From Neorhizobium galegae (lineage in GTDB: Bacteria; Pseudomonadota; Alphaproteobacteria; Rhizobiales; Rhizobiaceae): a stretch of DNA of 64,000 nucleotides. The notes beneath the pieces are model-generated. The model saw nothing but the letters and a program-made list of their open reading frames with translations, ran no database searches and was not told the origin of the DNA. Made by a program: the position numbers and the translations under genes. Every line of letters begins with the position of its first letter. Position 1 is the stretch's first letter. The stretch covers positions 578,381 through 642,380 of the forward strand of contig NZ_JAGIPG010000004.1 of the NCBI RefSeq assembly GCF_017877055.1. Reading direction: 5' to 3'. Of this stretch, positions 25,413-34,641 are shown piece after piece.

Positions 25413-26867
25413 ATGACTATGACGAATGAACGGAAGGGTTTCATTGAGAGCCATGGGCTTTGGACGGATGAACAGTCCAAAGCTGCTGAGGAGCTTCTTC
25501 GGCGGATCGAGAAAGAGGGAATCAAAAACATCCGTGTCGGTTGGGGTGACCAGCACGGCATCGTCCGCGGTAAGACCGTGACGGCGGAAGAATTCAAGTC
25601 TAGCCTTCGCAACGGCAAGGATTTTCAGCTTGTAACTGCCATCTTCGACACCACCAATCATCCGATCGTTCCGCCATTCGGCGCTGAAAACACCCTGAAC
25701 ATCCCTGAAATGATCGGACTCCCCGATGGCGTGCTGGTTCCGGATCCGACCACATTCAAGGTTCTGCCCTGGGTGAAGGACACAGGTTGGGTTCTTAGCG
25801 ACGCCTACCTCGCCAATGGCAAGCCGTGCCCTCTTTCGACCCGGCAGATCCTGCGCCAGCAGCTCGAAAAGCTTGCGTCGGACGGCCTCTCCATGAAGGT
25901 CGGTCTGGAGTTCGAATTCTACGTCTTCAAGCTGCTCGATGCGAAGCTTGCGCCGTCGCAGAGTGGTTATCCGCCGGAAGCTCCTGAAGTCGAGATGATC
26001 CAGCACGGCTATCAGTACCTGACTGAAAACCGTGGCGATGAGATCGAAAACATCCTGTCGTTCCTGCAGGATAATTTGCAAAAGCTCGGCCTGCCGATGG
26101 CGACGTTCGAAGACGAATGGGGACCAGGACAGTGCGAAGTGACGTTCAACCCGCTCAGCGCAATCGAAGCGGCCGACGCAGCACTTCTCTTCCGTTCGGC
26201 GGTAAAGCAATTGTGCCGGCGCAACGGATACCATGCGAGTTTCATGGCGATCCCGAAGGTGCCGAACGTCTTCCCAAGTGGATGGCATATGCATCAGTCG
26301 CTGGTAAACAGCGCCGGCGAAAACGTCTTCGTCGCATCGGAAGATCCAGGCCCGCTTTCCAAGATCGGCATGAACTATCTCGGTGGCCTCCTCGATCGTG
26401 CCCCGGGCACCGCATTGCTCACCACCCCGACGATCAACGGTTACAAGCGCCAGCGGCCGGACGGTTTTGCACCGACCAAGGCATCCTGGGCCTATGAAAA
26501 TCGCGGCTCGATGCTGCGCGTCATCGGCGGCCCGAAAAACTCGGCATCCCGCATCGAAAACCGTATCGGCGAGCCGACGGCGAACCCATATCTGTATATC
26601 GCGTCACAGCTGATTGCGGGCCGTGACGGTATTGCACGCAGTTCCGATCCGGGCGACTCGGTCACCGCGGCCTATCTCGCCGACCGGCCGGTTCTGCCGC
26701 GCAGCCTGATGGAAGCGGTCACCGCCTTCAAACAGGACGACGTGCTGAAGCGCGAGTTGGGCGATACCTTCCATAACTACATGGTCATGCTCAAGGAGTT
26801 CGAAGTGAACCGGTTCCTGTCCGCCGTGACGGATTGGGAACATAACGAATACTTCGAAATGTACTGA
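25413..26867 (+). CDS. Glutamine-synthetase-like gamma-glutamyl ligase
   Basis: A 484-residue member of the glutamine synthetase superfamily, longer and different from GlnA, resembling the GlnT/PuuA-like group. Visible: the beta-grasp N-terminal part (VRVGWGDQHGIVRGKTVT), the metal-binding GLEFEFYVFK, the WHMHQS ATP/metal motif near residue 295, and the substrate/phosphate loop with Arg (RPDGFAPTKASWAYENRGSMLRV). No adenylylation-site tyrosine motif of GlnA is seen. It would join glutamate to ammonia or an amine using ATP. With the nitrilase and amidotransferase-type genes downstream, gamma-glutamylation of an amine is favoured. The start at 25413 is chosen by the upstream AGAGGG; the ATG at 25419 is also possible. 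Confidence 0.9.
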   Translation: MTMTNERKGFIESHGLWTDEQSKAAEELLRRIEKEGIKNIRVGWGDQHGIVRGKTVTAEEFKSSLRNGKDFQLVTAIFDTTNHPIVPPFGAENTLNIPEMIGLPDGVLVPDPTTFKVLPWVKDTGWVLSDAYLANGKPCPLSTRQILRQQLEKLASDGLSMKVGLEFEFYVFKLLDAKLAPSQSGYPPEAPEVEMIQHGYQYLTENRGDEIENILSFLQDNLQKLGLPMATFEDEWGPGQCEVTFNPLSAIEAADAALLFRSAVKQLCRRNGYHASFMAIPKVPNVFPSGWHMHQSLVNSAGENVFVASEDPGPLSKIGMNYLGGLLDRAPGTALLTTPTINGYKRQRPDGFAPTKASWAYENRGSMLRVIGGPKNSASRIENRIGEPTANPYLYIASQLIAGRDGIARSSDPGDSVTAAYLADRPVLPRSLMEAVTAFKQDDVLKRELGDTFHNYMVMLKEFEVNRFLSAVTDWEHNEYFEMY

Positions 26868-26875
26868 CAGCCCAA

Positions 26876-26905
26876 GGGGCTGCCCGGCATAAATGAGGCA
26901 GCCCC
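26876..26905 (+). other. Intergenic hairpin between ligase and nitrilase genes
   Basis: GGGGCTGCC (26876-26884) pairs perfectly with GGCAGCCCC (26897-26905) across 12 bases, just before the ribosome site of the nitrilase gene. With no T run it may protect or process the mRNA, or partly mask translation. Confidence 0.5.
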
Positions 26906-26922
26906 AAATCTCTGGAGGAAGC

Positions 26923-27882
26923 ATGAAGATCGGTGCCGCACAGCTTCGCCCTGTTTGGTTGCGACCCAAGCAGACGACCGCGAAGATCATTGAAGCTATT
27001 GCCGAAGCCTCTTCGAAAGGCATCGAGCTCCTTGCATTTTCGGAATCGTTCCTCAGCGGATATCCGTTTTGGCTCTGCAGGACAGACGGAGCGTCGTTTG
27101 ACAGCCCATTGCAGAAACGTGCCTACGCGCAGTTCCTGGATTCGGCCGTCGAAGTCCCGTCCGAGGAGGTTTCGTTGATCGTCTCTGCCTGCAGGGACTA
27201 CAACGTATCTGTTTACCTCGGTATCAACGAGCGAGGCAGCGCCTCGGCGCGCGGGTCGATATTCTGTTCCCTGCTTGCGATCCACCGCGAGAGGGGGCTG
27301 CTCAGCACACATCGCAAACTGGTGCCGACCTTTGACGAGCGGCTGTGCTGGGCGCATGGAGACGGTAAGGGACTGGTCGTCCATCAGTTCGGCGATTTCC
27401 GCGCCGGCGGATTGAATTGCTGGGAAAACTGGATGCCGATGGCGCGTTTTGCGATGTACGCGGGCGGCGAAGACATACACGTCAGCGTATGGCCTGGCAA
27501 CGCTTCGGTCTCCAATGAGGCGACGAAGCTTATTGCCATCGAAGGGCGGGTTTGGTCGCTCAACTCCACCGGCCTTCTATCACTGTCTGATGTTCCCGAA
27601 GACTTCGCTCTGTTTCAGGAACTGAAGGAGCAGGGTGTCGACAAGATTTTCACCGGCGGTTCGCAAATCGTCTCGCCCTCCGGGGAGGTCGTTGCCCAGG
27701 CAGGGGACTCAACGGAAGAGATTATCTGGTTCGATGCCGATTTGCAGACAGTTCGCGAAGAGCGCCGAAACTTTGATGTCAGCGGCCATTACTACAGACC
27801 TGATGTCTTCAGGCTGTCGATCGATCGGTCACGCCTTCAAGCACTTCACACCCATGCGCCGGAAACGGAAGAAGACAAATGA
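26923..27882 (+). CDS. Nitrilase-superfamily carbon-nitrogen hydrolase
   Basis: A 319-residue nitrilase-superfamily enzyme. The catalytic triad is Glu41 (SESFLSGYP), Lys132 (HRKLVPT) and Cys166 (LNCWENWMP); the C-W-E-N-W-M-P surroundings and the SGYPFW segment are those of true nitrilases (branch 1) rather than amidases. The start is the ATG at 26923 after TGGAGGAA. It overlaps the next gene by 4 bases. If it is a true nitrilase it converts a nitrile to an acid and ammonia; acting on a gamma-glutamylated aminonitrile would give gamma-glutamylglycine, which fits the glycine genes downstream. That substrate is a hypothesis. Confidence 0.9.
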   Translation: MKIGAAQLRPVWLRPKQTTAKIIEAIAEASSKGIELLAFSESFLSGYPFWLCRTDGASFDSPLQKRAYAQFLDSAVEVPSEEVSLIVSACRDYNVSVYLGINERGSASARGSIFCSLLAIHRERGLLSTHRKLVPTFDERLCWAHGDGKGLVVHQFGDFRAGGLNCWENWMPMARFAMYAGGEDIHVSVWPGNASVSNEATKLIAIEGRVWSLNSTGLLSLSDVPEDFALFQELKEQGVDKIFTGGSQIVSPSGEVVAQAGDSTEEIIWFDADLQTVREERRNFDVSGHYYRPDVFRLSIDRSRLQALHTHAPETEEDK

Positions 27883-28556
27883 AAGCTCTGGTAATCCAAA
27901 ACTCCACCGACACGCCGATCGGACTTGTAGGGCCTATTCTTGAAACGAGATTTGGCATCCAACTTAAGGTAGTCGAGGCGGAAAAGACCGACTTCCAGAA
28001 GATGAATACTGAAGACTACGATCTGGTGATCATCCTGGGCGCACCGCAGGGCGTTTACCAACGTGAAATCCCTTGGATCAAAGATGAACTTCGCTTTACC
28101 GAGGCACTCGTCGAAAAAGAAAAACCGCTGTTTGGGATCTGCTTCGGCGGTCAGATGATTGCTGCGGCTCTCGGAGCAAATGTGGAGCCCATGGGGGAAC
28201 GCCATCACGGCTGGATAGAGAATGATACCGCCGTGAACGACAGTTGGTCGGGACCGTGGTTCCGCTGGCATGGCGACAAATTCGAACTGCCACAAAACGC
28301 AACCCCGCTCGCCACTTCGGGCAATGTCGTCCAGGGTTTCCAATATGGAAACGCTGTCGCAGTTCAGTTTCACCCGGAAGCAAGCCTGGAAATTGTCGAG
28401 AAATGGGTCGGTCAAAACAGGCAGCAGCTTGCCGATAGTGGTATCGATATCGAGAAATTCCTGAAGGACACCGAAGGTCAGGAACGCGCTGTCATCCCTC
28501 GTTTGACGAAGCTCCTGGAGGACGTGCTTGCACGTTGCTTCGACAAGGCAGCCTAG
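27879..28556 (+). CDS. Class I glutamine amidotransferase-like hydrolase
   Basis: A 225-residue stand-alone class I glutamine amidotransferase domain. Nucleophile Cys88 lies in FGICFGGQ, and His165 and Glu167 in FHPEAS. It is of the GuaA-N-terminal/YfeJ-like type and has no fused synthase, so it probably acts as a gamma-glutamyl hydrolase. It overlaps the nitrilase stop by 4 bases (ATGA), meaning tight coupling. In the Puu pathway a class I amidotransferase-fold protein (PuuD) removes the gamma-glutamyl group at the last step; the same role is proposed here. A C-terminal helical tail of about 40 residues is extra. Confidence 0.9.
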   Translation: MKALVIQNSTDTPIGLVGPILETRFGIQLKVVEAEKTDFQKMNTEDYDLVIILGAPQGVYQREIPWIKDELRFTEALVEKEKPLFGICFGGQMIAAALGANVEPMGERHHGWIENDTAVNDSWSGPWFRWHGDKFELPQNATPLATSGNVVQGFQYGNAVAVQFHPEASLEIVEKWVGQNRQQLADSGIDIEKFLKDTEGQERAVIPRLTKLLEDVLARCFDKAA

Positions 28557-28661
28557 TCCGGTATCACCTAAATATATCAGCGTGGAAATCGGAGACAATG
28601 AACAGCAAACGTCGTGGAATGATCTGATAACGTTCATACACGGTGGCCGAAATACATAGTC

Positions 28662-28876
28662 AGGGGAAGAACCCCTTACTGTCCAAGGGAGAGATCAGCG
28701 TGAGCTGACGCCGAAGGGGAAGTTACCCAAAATCTCTCAGGCAAAAGGACCGTGGACGGAAAGACGCTCTGGAAAGTTGGGATATCATCCCGCGCCGACG
28801 GTGTAAGCGACGTTTTCCACGTCGTGAATCTCTCAGGCTTCACACAGAGGGGTACGAAACGGCTGCATTGCAGCCC
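28662..28876 (+). promoter_or_regulatory. Tandem glycine riboswitch (gcvT motif)
   Basis: Two aptamers in series. Aptamer 1 runs from GGGAGAGA (28686) through ACGCCGAAGGGG to ATCTCTCAGGCAAAAGGACC (about 28733-28752). Aptamer 2 runs from GACGGAAAGACGCTCTGGA through GCGCCGACGG to AATCTCTCAGGC (about 28827-28838) and ACAGAGGGG. These are the conserved gcvT-element landmarks. It is preceded by a small hairpin (AGGGG/CCCCT, 28662-28676). GGCTGC/GCAGCC (28861-28875) just before the gcvT ribosome site may be the expression platform. Glycine binding is expected to switch on the downstream genes. Confidence 0.95.
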
Positions 28877-28899
28877 AGCGTGCAACTCGTGGAGGAGCC

Positions 28900-30000
28900 A
28901 TGATGACCAAAACACTACGCAGATTGCAGCTAGAAGATCTGCATTCACAAGCCGGGGCCCGCTTCGGCGCATTCGCGGGCTGGAACATGCCTGTAAGCTA
29001 TCCTGCCGGTGTGATGAAGGAGCATCTTCATACACGGGAGCATGTCGGCATCTTCGACATCTCGCATATGAAACTCATCCGAATTTCCGGTTCGGATGCC
29101 GCCGATCTTCTTGATCATGCATGTCCGATCGAAGCGCGTGCCTTGCGATCGGAACAGTCAAAATACACCCTCCTTCTGTCCGAGCGGGCAGGGATTATCG
29201 ACGACCTGATCGTAACACGCCTCGGCGACGAACGTTTTATGGTCGTGGCCAACGCCGGGAACGCGGCGACCGACGAAGCGCACCTGCGCGATCTGGCCTT
29301 GGGCTTGGATGTCAATATCGAACCACTGGACCGGGTATTCCTGGCCATCCAAGGGCCGGAAGCCTCCGCTGTTCTCGCCGGCATCGGTATTGAGACCGAA
29401 GATATGTTCTTCATGCAGGGCAGGGAGATACGTGACGACTGGTTCATGAGCCGATCAGGCTATACCGGCGAGGACGGCTTCGAGATTGGCCTACCGGAAC
29501 ATGAAGCGCGCCAACTCCTGGGCCGGCTAATGGCCGATGAAAGGATCATGTGGATCGGCCTCGCCGCCCGCGACAGCCTTCGTCTCGAAGCCGGGCTGTG
29601 CCTGCATGGTAACGATATTACTCCGGACATAGATCCGGCCAGCGCGGCTCTGATGTGGGCCATTCCGAAGGATCTGCGTGCAAGCGGCAAGTTCTTGGGT
29701 TCCGGCGCACTCAGGAAGATAATCGCCGAAGGTCCGAACGAAAAGCGGGTCGGGTTAAAGCCAGACGGCCGTCAGCCGGTGCGCGGTGGAACTCTGGTTT
29801 TCGACGAGGACGGTGAGGTGATCGGCAGGGTTACGTCGGGCGGGTTCGGGCCTTCCGCCGGGTTTCCCGTCGCGACGGGTTTCGTCGCATCCGACCGTGC
29901 CGCCATCGGCACCATGCTCTACGCCGACGTGCGAGGAACCAAGGTTCCGGTCGCGGTCCACTCGCTTCCCTTCACACTCCATCGCTATCGCAAAGGATGA
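28900..30000 (+). CDS. gcvT: Glycine cleavage system T protein (aminomethyltransferase)
   Basis: A 366-residue GcvT, which moves the methylene unit from aminomethyl-lipoyl-GcvH to tetrahydrofolate, releasing ammonia. The N-terminal GWNMPVSYPAGVMKEH block, FDISHMK, SGYTGEDGFEI and LAARDSLRLEAGLCLHGND are classic for the family; the Asp of LAARDSLR is the catalytic residue. The ATG at 28900 follows a GGAGGAG (a second ATG follows directly). It is the first gene after the glycine riboswitch. Its stop overlaps an ATG just before gcvH, so translation is coupled. Confidence 0.96.
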   Translation: MMTKTLRRLQLEDLHSQAGARFGAFAGWNMPVSYPAGVMKEHLHTREHVGIFDISHMKLIRISGSDAADLLDHACPIEARALRSEQSKYTLLLSERAGIIDDLIVTRLGDERFMVVANAGNAATDEAHLRDLALGLDVNIEPLDRVFLAIQGPEASAVLAGIGIETEDMFFMQGREIRDDWFMSRSGYTGEDGFEIGLPEHEARQLLGRLMADERIMWIGLAARDSLRLEAGLCLHGNDITPDIDPASAALMWAIPKDLRASGKFLGSGALRKIIAEGPNEKRVGLKPDGRQPVRGGTLVFDEDGEVIGRVTSGGFGPSAGFPVATGFVASDRAAIGTMLYADVRGTKVPVAVHSLPFTLHRYRKG

Positions 30001-30005
30001 AATCC

Positions 30006-30374
30006 ATGTCGAAACTCTACTTTACACAAGATCATGAATGGATTCGCGTCGACGGCGAAATCGCGACCGTCGGCATCACCGAATACGCACAGGACCAGCT
30101 CGGCGACATGGTGTTTGTCGGCGCTCCGGACATCGGGTCTGCCATGTCTGCAGGCGACGTAGCTGTTGTCGTGGAATCCGTGAAGGCCGCCTCCGATGTC
30201 TATTCTCCGATCGACGGGGAAATCGTCGAGGTAAACGAGCAGCTCTCGTCTGCCCCGGACCTGCTCAACCGCTCGCCGGAAACAGACGGCTGGCTCTGGA
30301 AAATGAAAATCGCCAACACCGCGCAGCTCGAAGGGCTGATGGATGCAGTTGGCTACAAATCCCACATTGCTTGA
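30006..30374 (+). CDS. gcvH: Glycine cleavage system H protein
   Basis: A 122-residue lipoyl carrier that shuttles the aminomethyl group between GcvP, GcvT and the L protein. The lipoylation lysine is Lys60 in VESVKAASDVY. The start at 30006 is preferred since AAAGGA sits 10 bases upstream; an in-frame ATG at 29997 overlapping the gcvT stop is the alternative. gcvP follows by 12 bases. Lipoate could come from the lipA gene at 21970-22962. No L protein (dihydrolipoamide dehydrogenase) is in the window, so it must come from elsewhere. Confidence 0.96.
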   Translation: MSKLYFTQDHEWIRVDGEIATVGITEYAQDQLGDMVFVGAPDIGSAMSAGDVAVVVESVKAASDVYSPIDGEIVEVNEQLSSAPDLLNRSPETDGWLWKMKIANTAQLEGLMDAVGYKSHIA

Positions 30375-30386
30375 GAGGATCCTAAG

Positions 30387-33191
30387 ATGAGCAACTCGTC
30401 GTTCGCCTCCCGCCATATTGGCCCCAATGCCGCCGATACCCGTGCAATGCTTGCCGCGATCGGCATCCCGTCCATCGAGACGCTGATCACGCAGGCAGTG
30501 CCACAATCCATTAGACTACAGCGTCCGATGGGGCTCCCGGCAGCCATCGACGAACACGCCGCGCTCAGGGAACTGGAACAAGCCATGAGCCGCAACAAGG
30601 TTCTCAAGAGTTTCATTGGCGCGGGGTATCATGGCGTCCATGTACCGCCGGTCATCCAGCGCAATCTCTTCGAAAACCCGGCGTGGTATACGGCGTATAC
30701 GCCATATCAGGCAGAAATCAGCCAGGGCAGGCTCGAGCTGCTTTTCCACTTCCAGACGTTGGTTGCTGAACTGACCGGATTCCAGGTCGCCTCTGCATCG
30801 CTTCTCGATGAGGCGACCGCAGTTGCCGAGGCCGTCAGCATCGCCTTGCGGTATCATAGGGATAAAAGGAGCCACGTCACCGTCGCTGGTCCACTCCATC
30901 CGCAAACCATGGATGTTATCCGCACACGCGCCGCTCCGATGGAAACGCAAATCGACGGTGAAACGATCTATACCGAAACTGCAGCTCTCCTCGTCCCCTG
31001 GCCGGACACGAACGGCGTTTATGGAGATCATAGCATCGCCATAGCCAGGGCAAAGGAAATGGGCGCGATCGTCATCTTCGTGGCCGACCCCCTCGGCCTG
31101 ACAATCACCGACCCGCCGGCCACGCTTGGCGCGGATATCGCCGTCGGTTCAATGCAGCGTTTCGGCGTTCCTATGGGTTTCGGGGGCCCGCATGCCGCCT
31201 ATTGCGCCGTATCCGACAAGCTGACCCGTCTGATGCCTGGTCGATTGGTAGGGCAATCGGTCGATCGTAACGGCCGACCCAGCTATCGGCTAGCGTTGCA
31301 GACCAGAGAACAGCACATCCGCCGCGACAAGGCGACATCGAACATCTGCACAGCCCAAGCGCTTCTGGCGAACATGGCCGCGGCTTTCGCGATCTGGCAT
31401 GGCCCGGCCGGCTTGCAGTCGATCGCTAGGCGTGTTCACGACCTGGCCTCCCGTCTGGCGGAGGGTCTGAAGGCCGCAGGTGTCACGGTGGCTGGTGACC
31501 GGCGTTTCGACACGGTGACCGCCAAGGTCAGCGGCAGGGCTTCGGTCATCGCCTTCGAAGCGGAGGCCGGCGGCCGACTGGTTCGTGTCTTGGACAACGA
31601 TCATGTGTCTATAGCTTTCGACGAGACGTCGACGCTTGAGGATTTGGAAGCACTGGCAGCATTGTTCGCTGCGAAGGCTCCCGCCACCGCCGAGCGTACC
31701 GCACCCGGCAGCCTTCGCGGCAAAGAGTTCTTAAGCCAGCTGGTTTTCCACGACAACCATTCTGAAACCGAGATGATGCGCTTCCTGCGTCGTCTTGCGG
31801 ACAAGGACTTGGCGCTCGATCGCGCCATGATCCCGCTCGGCTCCTGCACGATGAAGCTAAACGCCGCTGCCGAAATGATGCCGGTCAGTTGGCCGTCCGT
31901 CGCCAACTTGCATCCTTTCGCGCCGGAAAGCCATTCTGCCGGATTTAGGGCAATGGCCGATGACCTGGACAAGTGGCTGTGCGAGATCACCGGCTTCGAC
32001 GCCGTGAGCCTTCAGCCCAATGCCGGAAGCCAGGGGGAGTATGCCGGACTGCTGGCGATCCGCGGCTATCACCTGTCGCGCGGAGACGCCCAGCGCAGGA
32101 TCTGCCTGATCCCGTCCTCCGCACACGGCACCAATCCGGCCAGCGCCGCGATGGCCGGCATGGAAGTCGTGGTCGTGAGATGCCTCGACGACGGCGATAT
32201 CGACGTCGATGATCTGAGGGTCAAGGCGGAGCACTATGGCCATCGGCTGGCCGCGGTCATGTTCACCTACCCCTCCACTCATGGCGTGTTCGAAGAATCC
32301 GCCCGCGACATCTGCAAGATCATTCACGAGAATGGCGGACAGGTCTATTTCGACGGCGCAAACCTGAATGCCATGGTCGGTCTCGCCCGCCCGGCGGATA
32401 TCGGTGCGGACGTCTGCCACATGAATCTGCACAAGACCTTCTGCATTCCACATGGCGGCGGTGGTCCGGGCGTCGGACCGATCGGCGTCGGATCGCATCT
32501 TGCGTCGTTCCTTCCGGGGCATGTGGAGCGGGGTAGCGGCCATGCGGTCTCGGCTGCTCCTTTGGGCAGCGCATCGATCTTGCCGATCACCTGGATGTAT
32601 ATTCGGATGATGGGCGCGGCCGGGCTGAAGCAGGCGACCGAGCAGGCAATCCTCAACGCCAATTATATAGCAGCCCGCCTCGAAGCCCATTATCCGGTGC
32701 TCTACAAGGGAAAGAACGGCCGCGTTGCGCATGAGTGTATCATCGACACCCGGGTGTTGAAGGAGCGTGCCGGCGTTTCCGTCGAAGATGTCGCCAAACG
32801 CCTCATTGACTATGGCTTCCATGCGCCGACCATGTCTTGGCCGGTCGCCGGAACACTCATGGTCGAGCCGACGGAATCGGAATCGAAGATTGAAATCGAC
32901 AGGTTCTGTGAGGCCATGGCGGCTATTGCGATCGAAGCCGGCAAGGTAGAGCGGGGTGATTGGCCGGAGGACGACAATCCGCTAATCAATGCGCCGCACA
33001 CTGCGGAAGACGTCCTTGCAGGCGAGTGGAATCATCCGTATTCCCGGGTCGAAGCAGCATACCCGAACGGCGATCCGGCACGCACTACCAAATACTGGCC
33101 TCCAGTGTCTCGCATCGACAACGTTGCTGGCGACAGGAATCTCGTGTGCTCATGCCCGCCGGTGTCTGAATACGCCGCGGCACAAGGCTGA
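30387..33191 (+). CDS. gcvP: Glycine dehydrogenase (decarboxylating), P protein
   Basis: A 934-residue homodimer-type GcvP (family about 950), the PLP enzyme that decarboxylates glycine and loads the rest on lipoyl-GcvH. The N-terminal half starts FASRHIGPN; the C-terminal half holds the PLP lysine, Lys683, in NLHKTF, followed by the glycine-rich loop CIPHGGGGPGVGPIGV. FDGANLNAMVGLARP and SAHGTNPASAAMAGM are further signature blocks. It is intact. It lies 12 bases after gcvH, with sdaA 12 bases downstream. Confidence 0.97.
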   Translation: MSNSSFASRHIGPNAADTRAMLAAIGIPSIETLITQAVPQSIRLQRPMGLPAAIDEHAALRELEQAMSRNKVLKSFIGAGYHGVHVPPVIQRNLFENPAWYTAYTPYQAEISQGRLELLFHFQTLVAELTGFQVASASLLDEATAVAEAVSIALRYHRDKRSHVTVAGPLHPQTMDVIRTRAAPMETQIDGETIYTETAALLVPWPDTNGVYGDHSIAIARAKEMGAIVIFVADPLGLTITDPPATLGADIAVGSMQRFGVPMGFGGPHAAYCAVSDKLTRLMPGRLVGQSVDRNGRPSYRLALQTREQHIRRDKATSNICTAQALLANMAAAFAIWHGPAGLQSIARRVHDLASRLAEGLKAAGVTVAGDRRFDTVTAKVSGRASVIAFEAEAGGRLVRVLDNDHVSIAFDETSTLEDLEALAALFAAKAPATAERTAPGSLRGKEFLSQLVFHDNHSETEMMRFLRRLADKDLALDRAMIPLGSCTMKLNAAAEMMPVSWPSVANLHPFAPESHSAGFRAMADDLDKWLCEITGFDAVSLQPNAGSQGEYAGLLAIRGYHLSRGDAQRRICLIPSSAHGTNPASAAMAGMEVVVVRCLDDGDIDVDDLRVKAEHYGHRLAAVMFTYPSTHGVFEESARDICKIIHENGGQVYFDGANLNAMVGLARPADIGADVCHMNLHKTFCIPHGGGGPGVGPIGVGSHLASFLPGHVERGSGHAVSAAPLGSASILPITWMYIRMMGAAGLKQATEQAILNANYIAARLEAHYPVLYKGKNGRVAHECIIDTRVLKERAGVSVEDVAKRLIDYGFHAPTMSWPVAGTLMVEPTESESKIEIDRFCEAMAAIAIEAGKVERGDWPEDDNPLINAPHTAEDVLAGEWNHPYSRVEAAYPNGDPARTTKYWPPVSRIDNVAGDRNLVCSCPPVSEYAAAQG

Positions 33192-33203
33192 GGATCATAA
33201 GCT

Positions 33204-34631
33204 ATGTCAATCAAGACACGAACCCGGCAGGAACCCGGCGAACTGGCAGATGTTCGCCAGGATAACGAGCATCCCGCCGGTTTCGGTGAGCTCTTTAAGA
33301 TCGGATTGGGACCCTCGTCATCGCACACTGTCGGCCCGATGATCGCCGCCGCCAATTTTGCCGACGGCCTTGCCGACATGGCACACCAGGTGGTCCGGGT
33401 AGTCGTGACCCTTTATGGGTCTCTGGCCTGGACGGGGAGAGGGCATGGCACAGACGATGCGGTAATACTGGGATTAACCGGCGCCCGCCCTGACACGATC
33501 GATCCAATTGCTGTGAAGCCAACTTTGGAAGGAATCGACAGCACGGGTATCCTCGTGTTGCCGACCGGCCGAAATATTGCTTTCAGCCGGAAAACTGATA
33601 TCGCATTCGACTTCGAATTGGATTTTGAAGTACATCCAAACGCGATGCGCCTTCAGGGCTTCGGAAGCGATCTGGCAATACTCGCGGACGAAGTCTGGTT
33701 TTCGATTGGGGGCGGCTTCGTCATGAGGGAGGGCGAAACCCCAGCCCAGAGAAACTGGTCGCCGCCGTATACCTACCGGTCGATGGACGAACTTCTCACG
33801 CTCTGCACCGCCGATGGCGTTTCGATGGAAGAAATCGTCACCGTCAATGAATTGGCAAAAGATCCCTCCGGAAATCCGCTTACATTCGTCCGTACCGTCG
33901 CCGACACGATGTTCACCTGCATCGATCGCGGCCTTTCCACGGAAGGTATATTGCCCGGCGGGCTGAGCGTTAAAAGACGCGCGAAAAAGATCTACGACGA
34001 TCTCTGCGCTGAAGACACGCCGGACTCAACCCACCAGCCGCATAGACTAATGGATTTCGTCAGCGTCTTCGCAATCGCAGTCAACGAAGAGAACGCCGCC
34101 GGCGGACGCGTAGTCACGGCACCGACGAACGGCGCGGCGGGCGTCATTCCTTCTGTGCTGCGCTACTACCGTGACTTTTGCGACAGCAGCGACGCCGGCA
34201 TCAATACTTTTTTGCTGACTGCTGCGGCCATAGGCGGGATCATCAAGAAAAATGCTTCGATCTCGGGCGCTGAAGTCGGGTGTCAGGGCGAAGTTGGCTC
34301 GGCAGCGGCAATGGCGGCCGCGGGACTGGCAGCGGCGCTCCACGCCACGCCGAGTCAAATCGAGAATGCCGCGGAAATCGCCATGGAGCATCATCTGGGC
34401 ATGACCTGCGACCCGATCGGGGGTCTCGTACAAATTCCCTGCATCGAACGCAACGCATTCGGCGCGATCAAAGCCATCAACGCCGCGTCTCTCGCGATGA
34501 GGGGTGACGGCACTCACAGGGTTAGCTTCGATCAGGTGGTCGAAACCATGCTCCAGACGGGGCGAGACATGAAGTCCGAATATCGTGAGACCTCGCGCGG
34601 AGGTCTTGCCAAAAATGTACCCAATTGCTGA
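33204..34631 (+). CDS. sdaA: L-serine ammonia-lyase, iron-sulfur dependent
   Basis: A 475-residue single-chain L-serine dehydratase giving pyruvate and ammonia. The N-terminal domain has the GPSSSHTVGPM motif, and the C-terminal part supplies cluster cysteines in SGAEVGCQGEVGSA, GMTCDPIGGLVQIPC and CIERNA. The N-terminus has an extra about 25 residues (MSIKTRTRQEPGELADVRQD) before the family start. Placed between gcvP and glyA, it lets the cell turn serine made from glycine into pyruvate, making glycine a carbon source. It shares the riboswitch-controlled transcript. Confidence 0.96.
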   Translation: MSIKTRTRQEPGELADVRQDNEHPAGFGELFKIGLGPSSSHTVGPMIAAANFADGLADMAHQVVRVVVTLYGSLAWTGRGHGTDDAVILGLTGARPDTIDPIAVKPTLEGIDSTGILVLPTGRNIAFSRKTDIAFDFELDFEVHPNAMRLQGFGSDLAILADEVWFSIGGGFVMREGETPAQRNWSPPYTYRSMDELLTLCTADGVSMEEIVTVNELAKDPSGNPLTFVRTVADTMFTCIDRGLSTEGILPGGLSVKRRAKKIYDDLCAEDTPDSTHQPHRLMDFVSVFAIAVNEENAAGGRVVTAPTNGAAGVIPSVLRYYRDFCDSSDAGINTFLLTAAAIGGIIKKNASISGAEVGCQGEVGSAAAMAAAGLAAALHATPSQIENAAEIAMEHHLGMTCDPIGGLVQIPCIERNAFGAIKAINAASLAMRGDGTHRVSFDQVVETMLQTGRDMKSEYRETSRGGLAKNVPNC

Positions 34632-34641
34632 GGAGCATAAG

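Noticed and set aside
25413..28556. N-methylglutamate or glutamate synthase pathway
   Set aside because: The N-methylglutamate synthase subunits (gltB-like, mgs) and sarcosine-oxidase-like genes are absent; a nitrilase is not part of that pathway.
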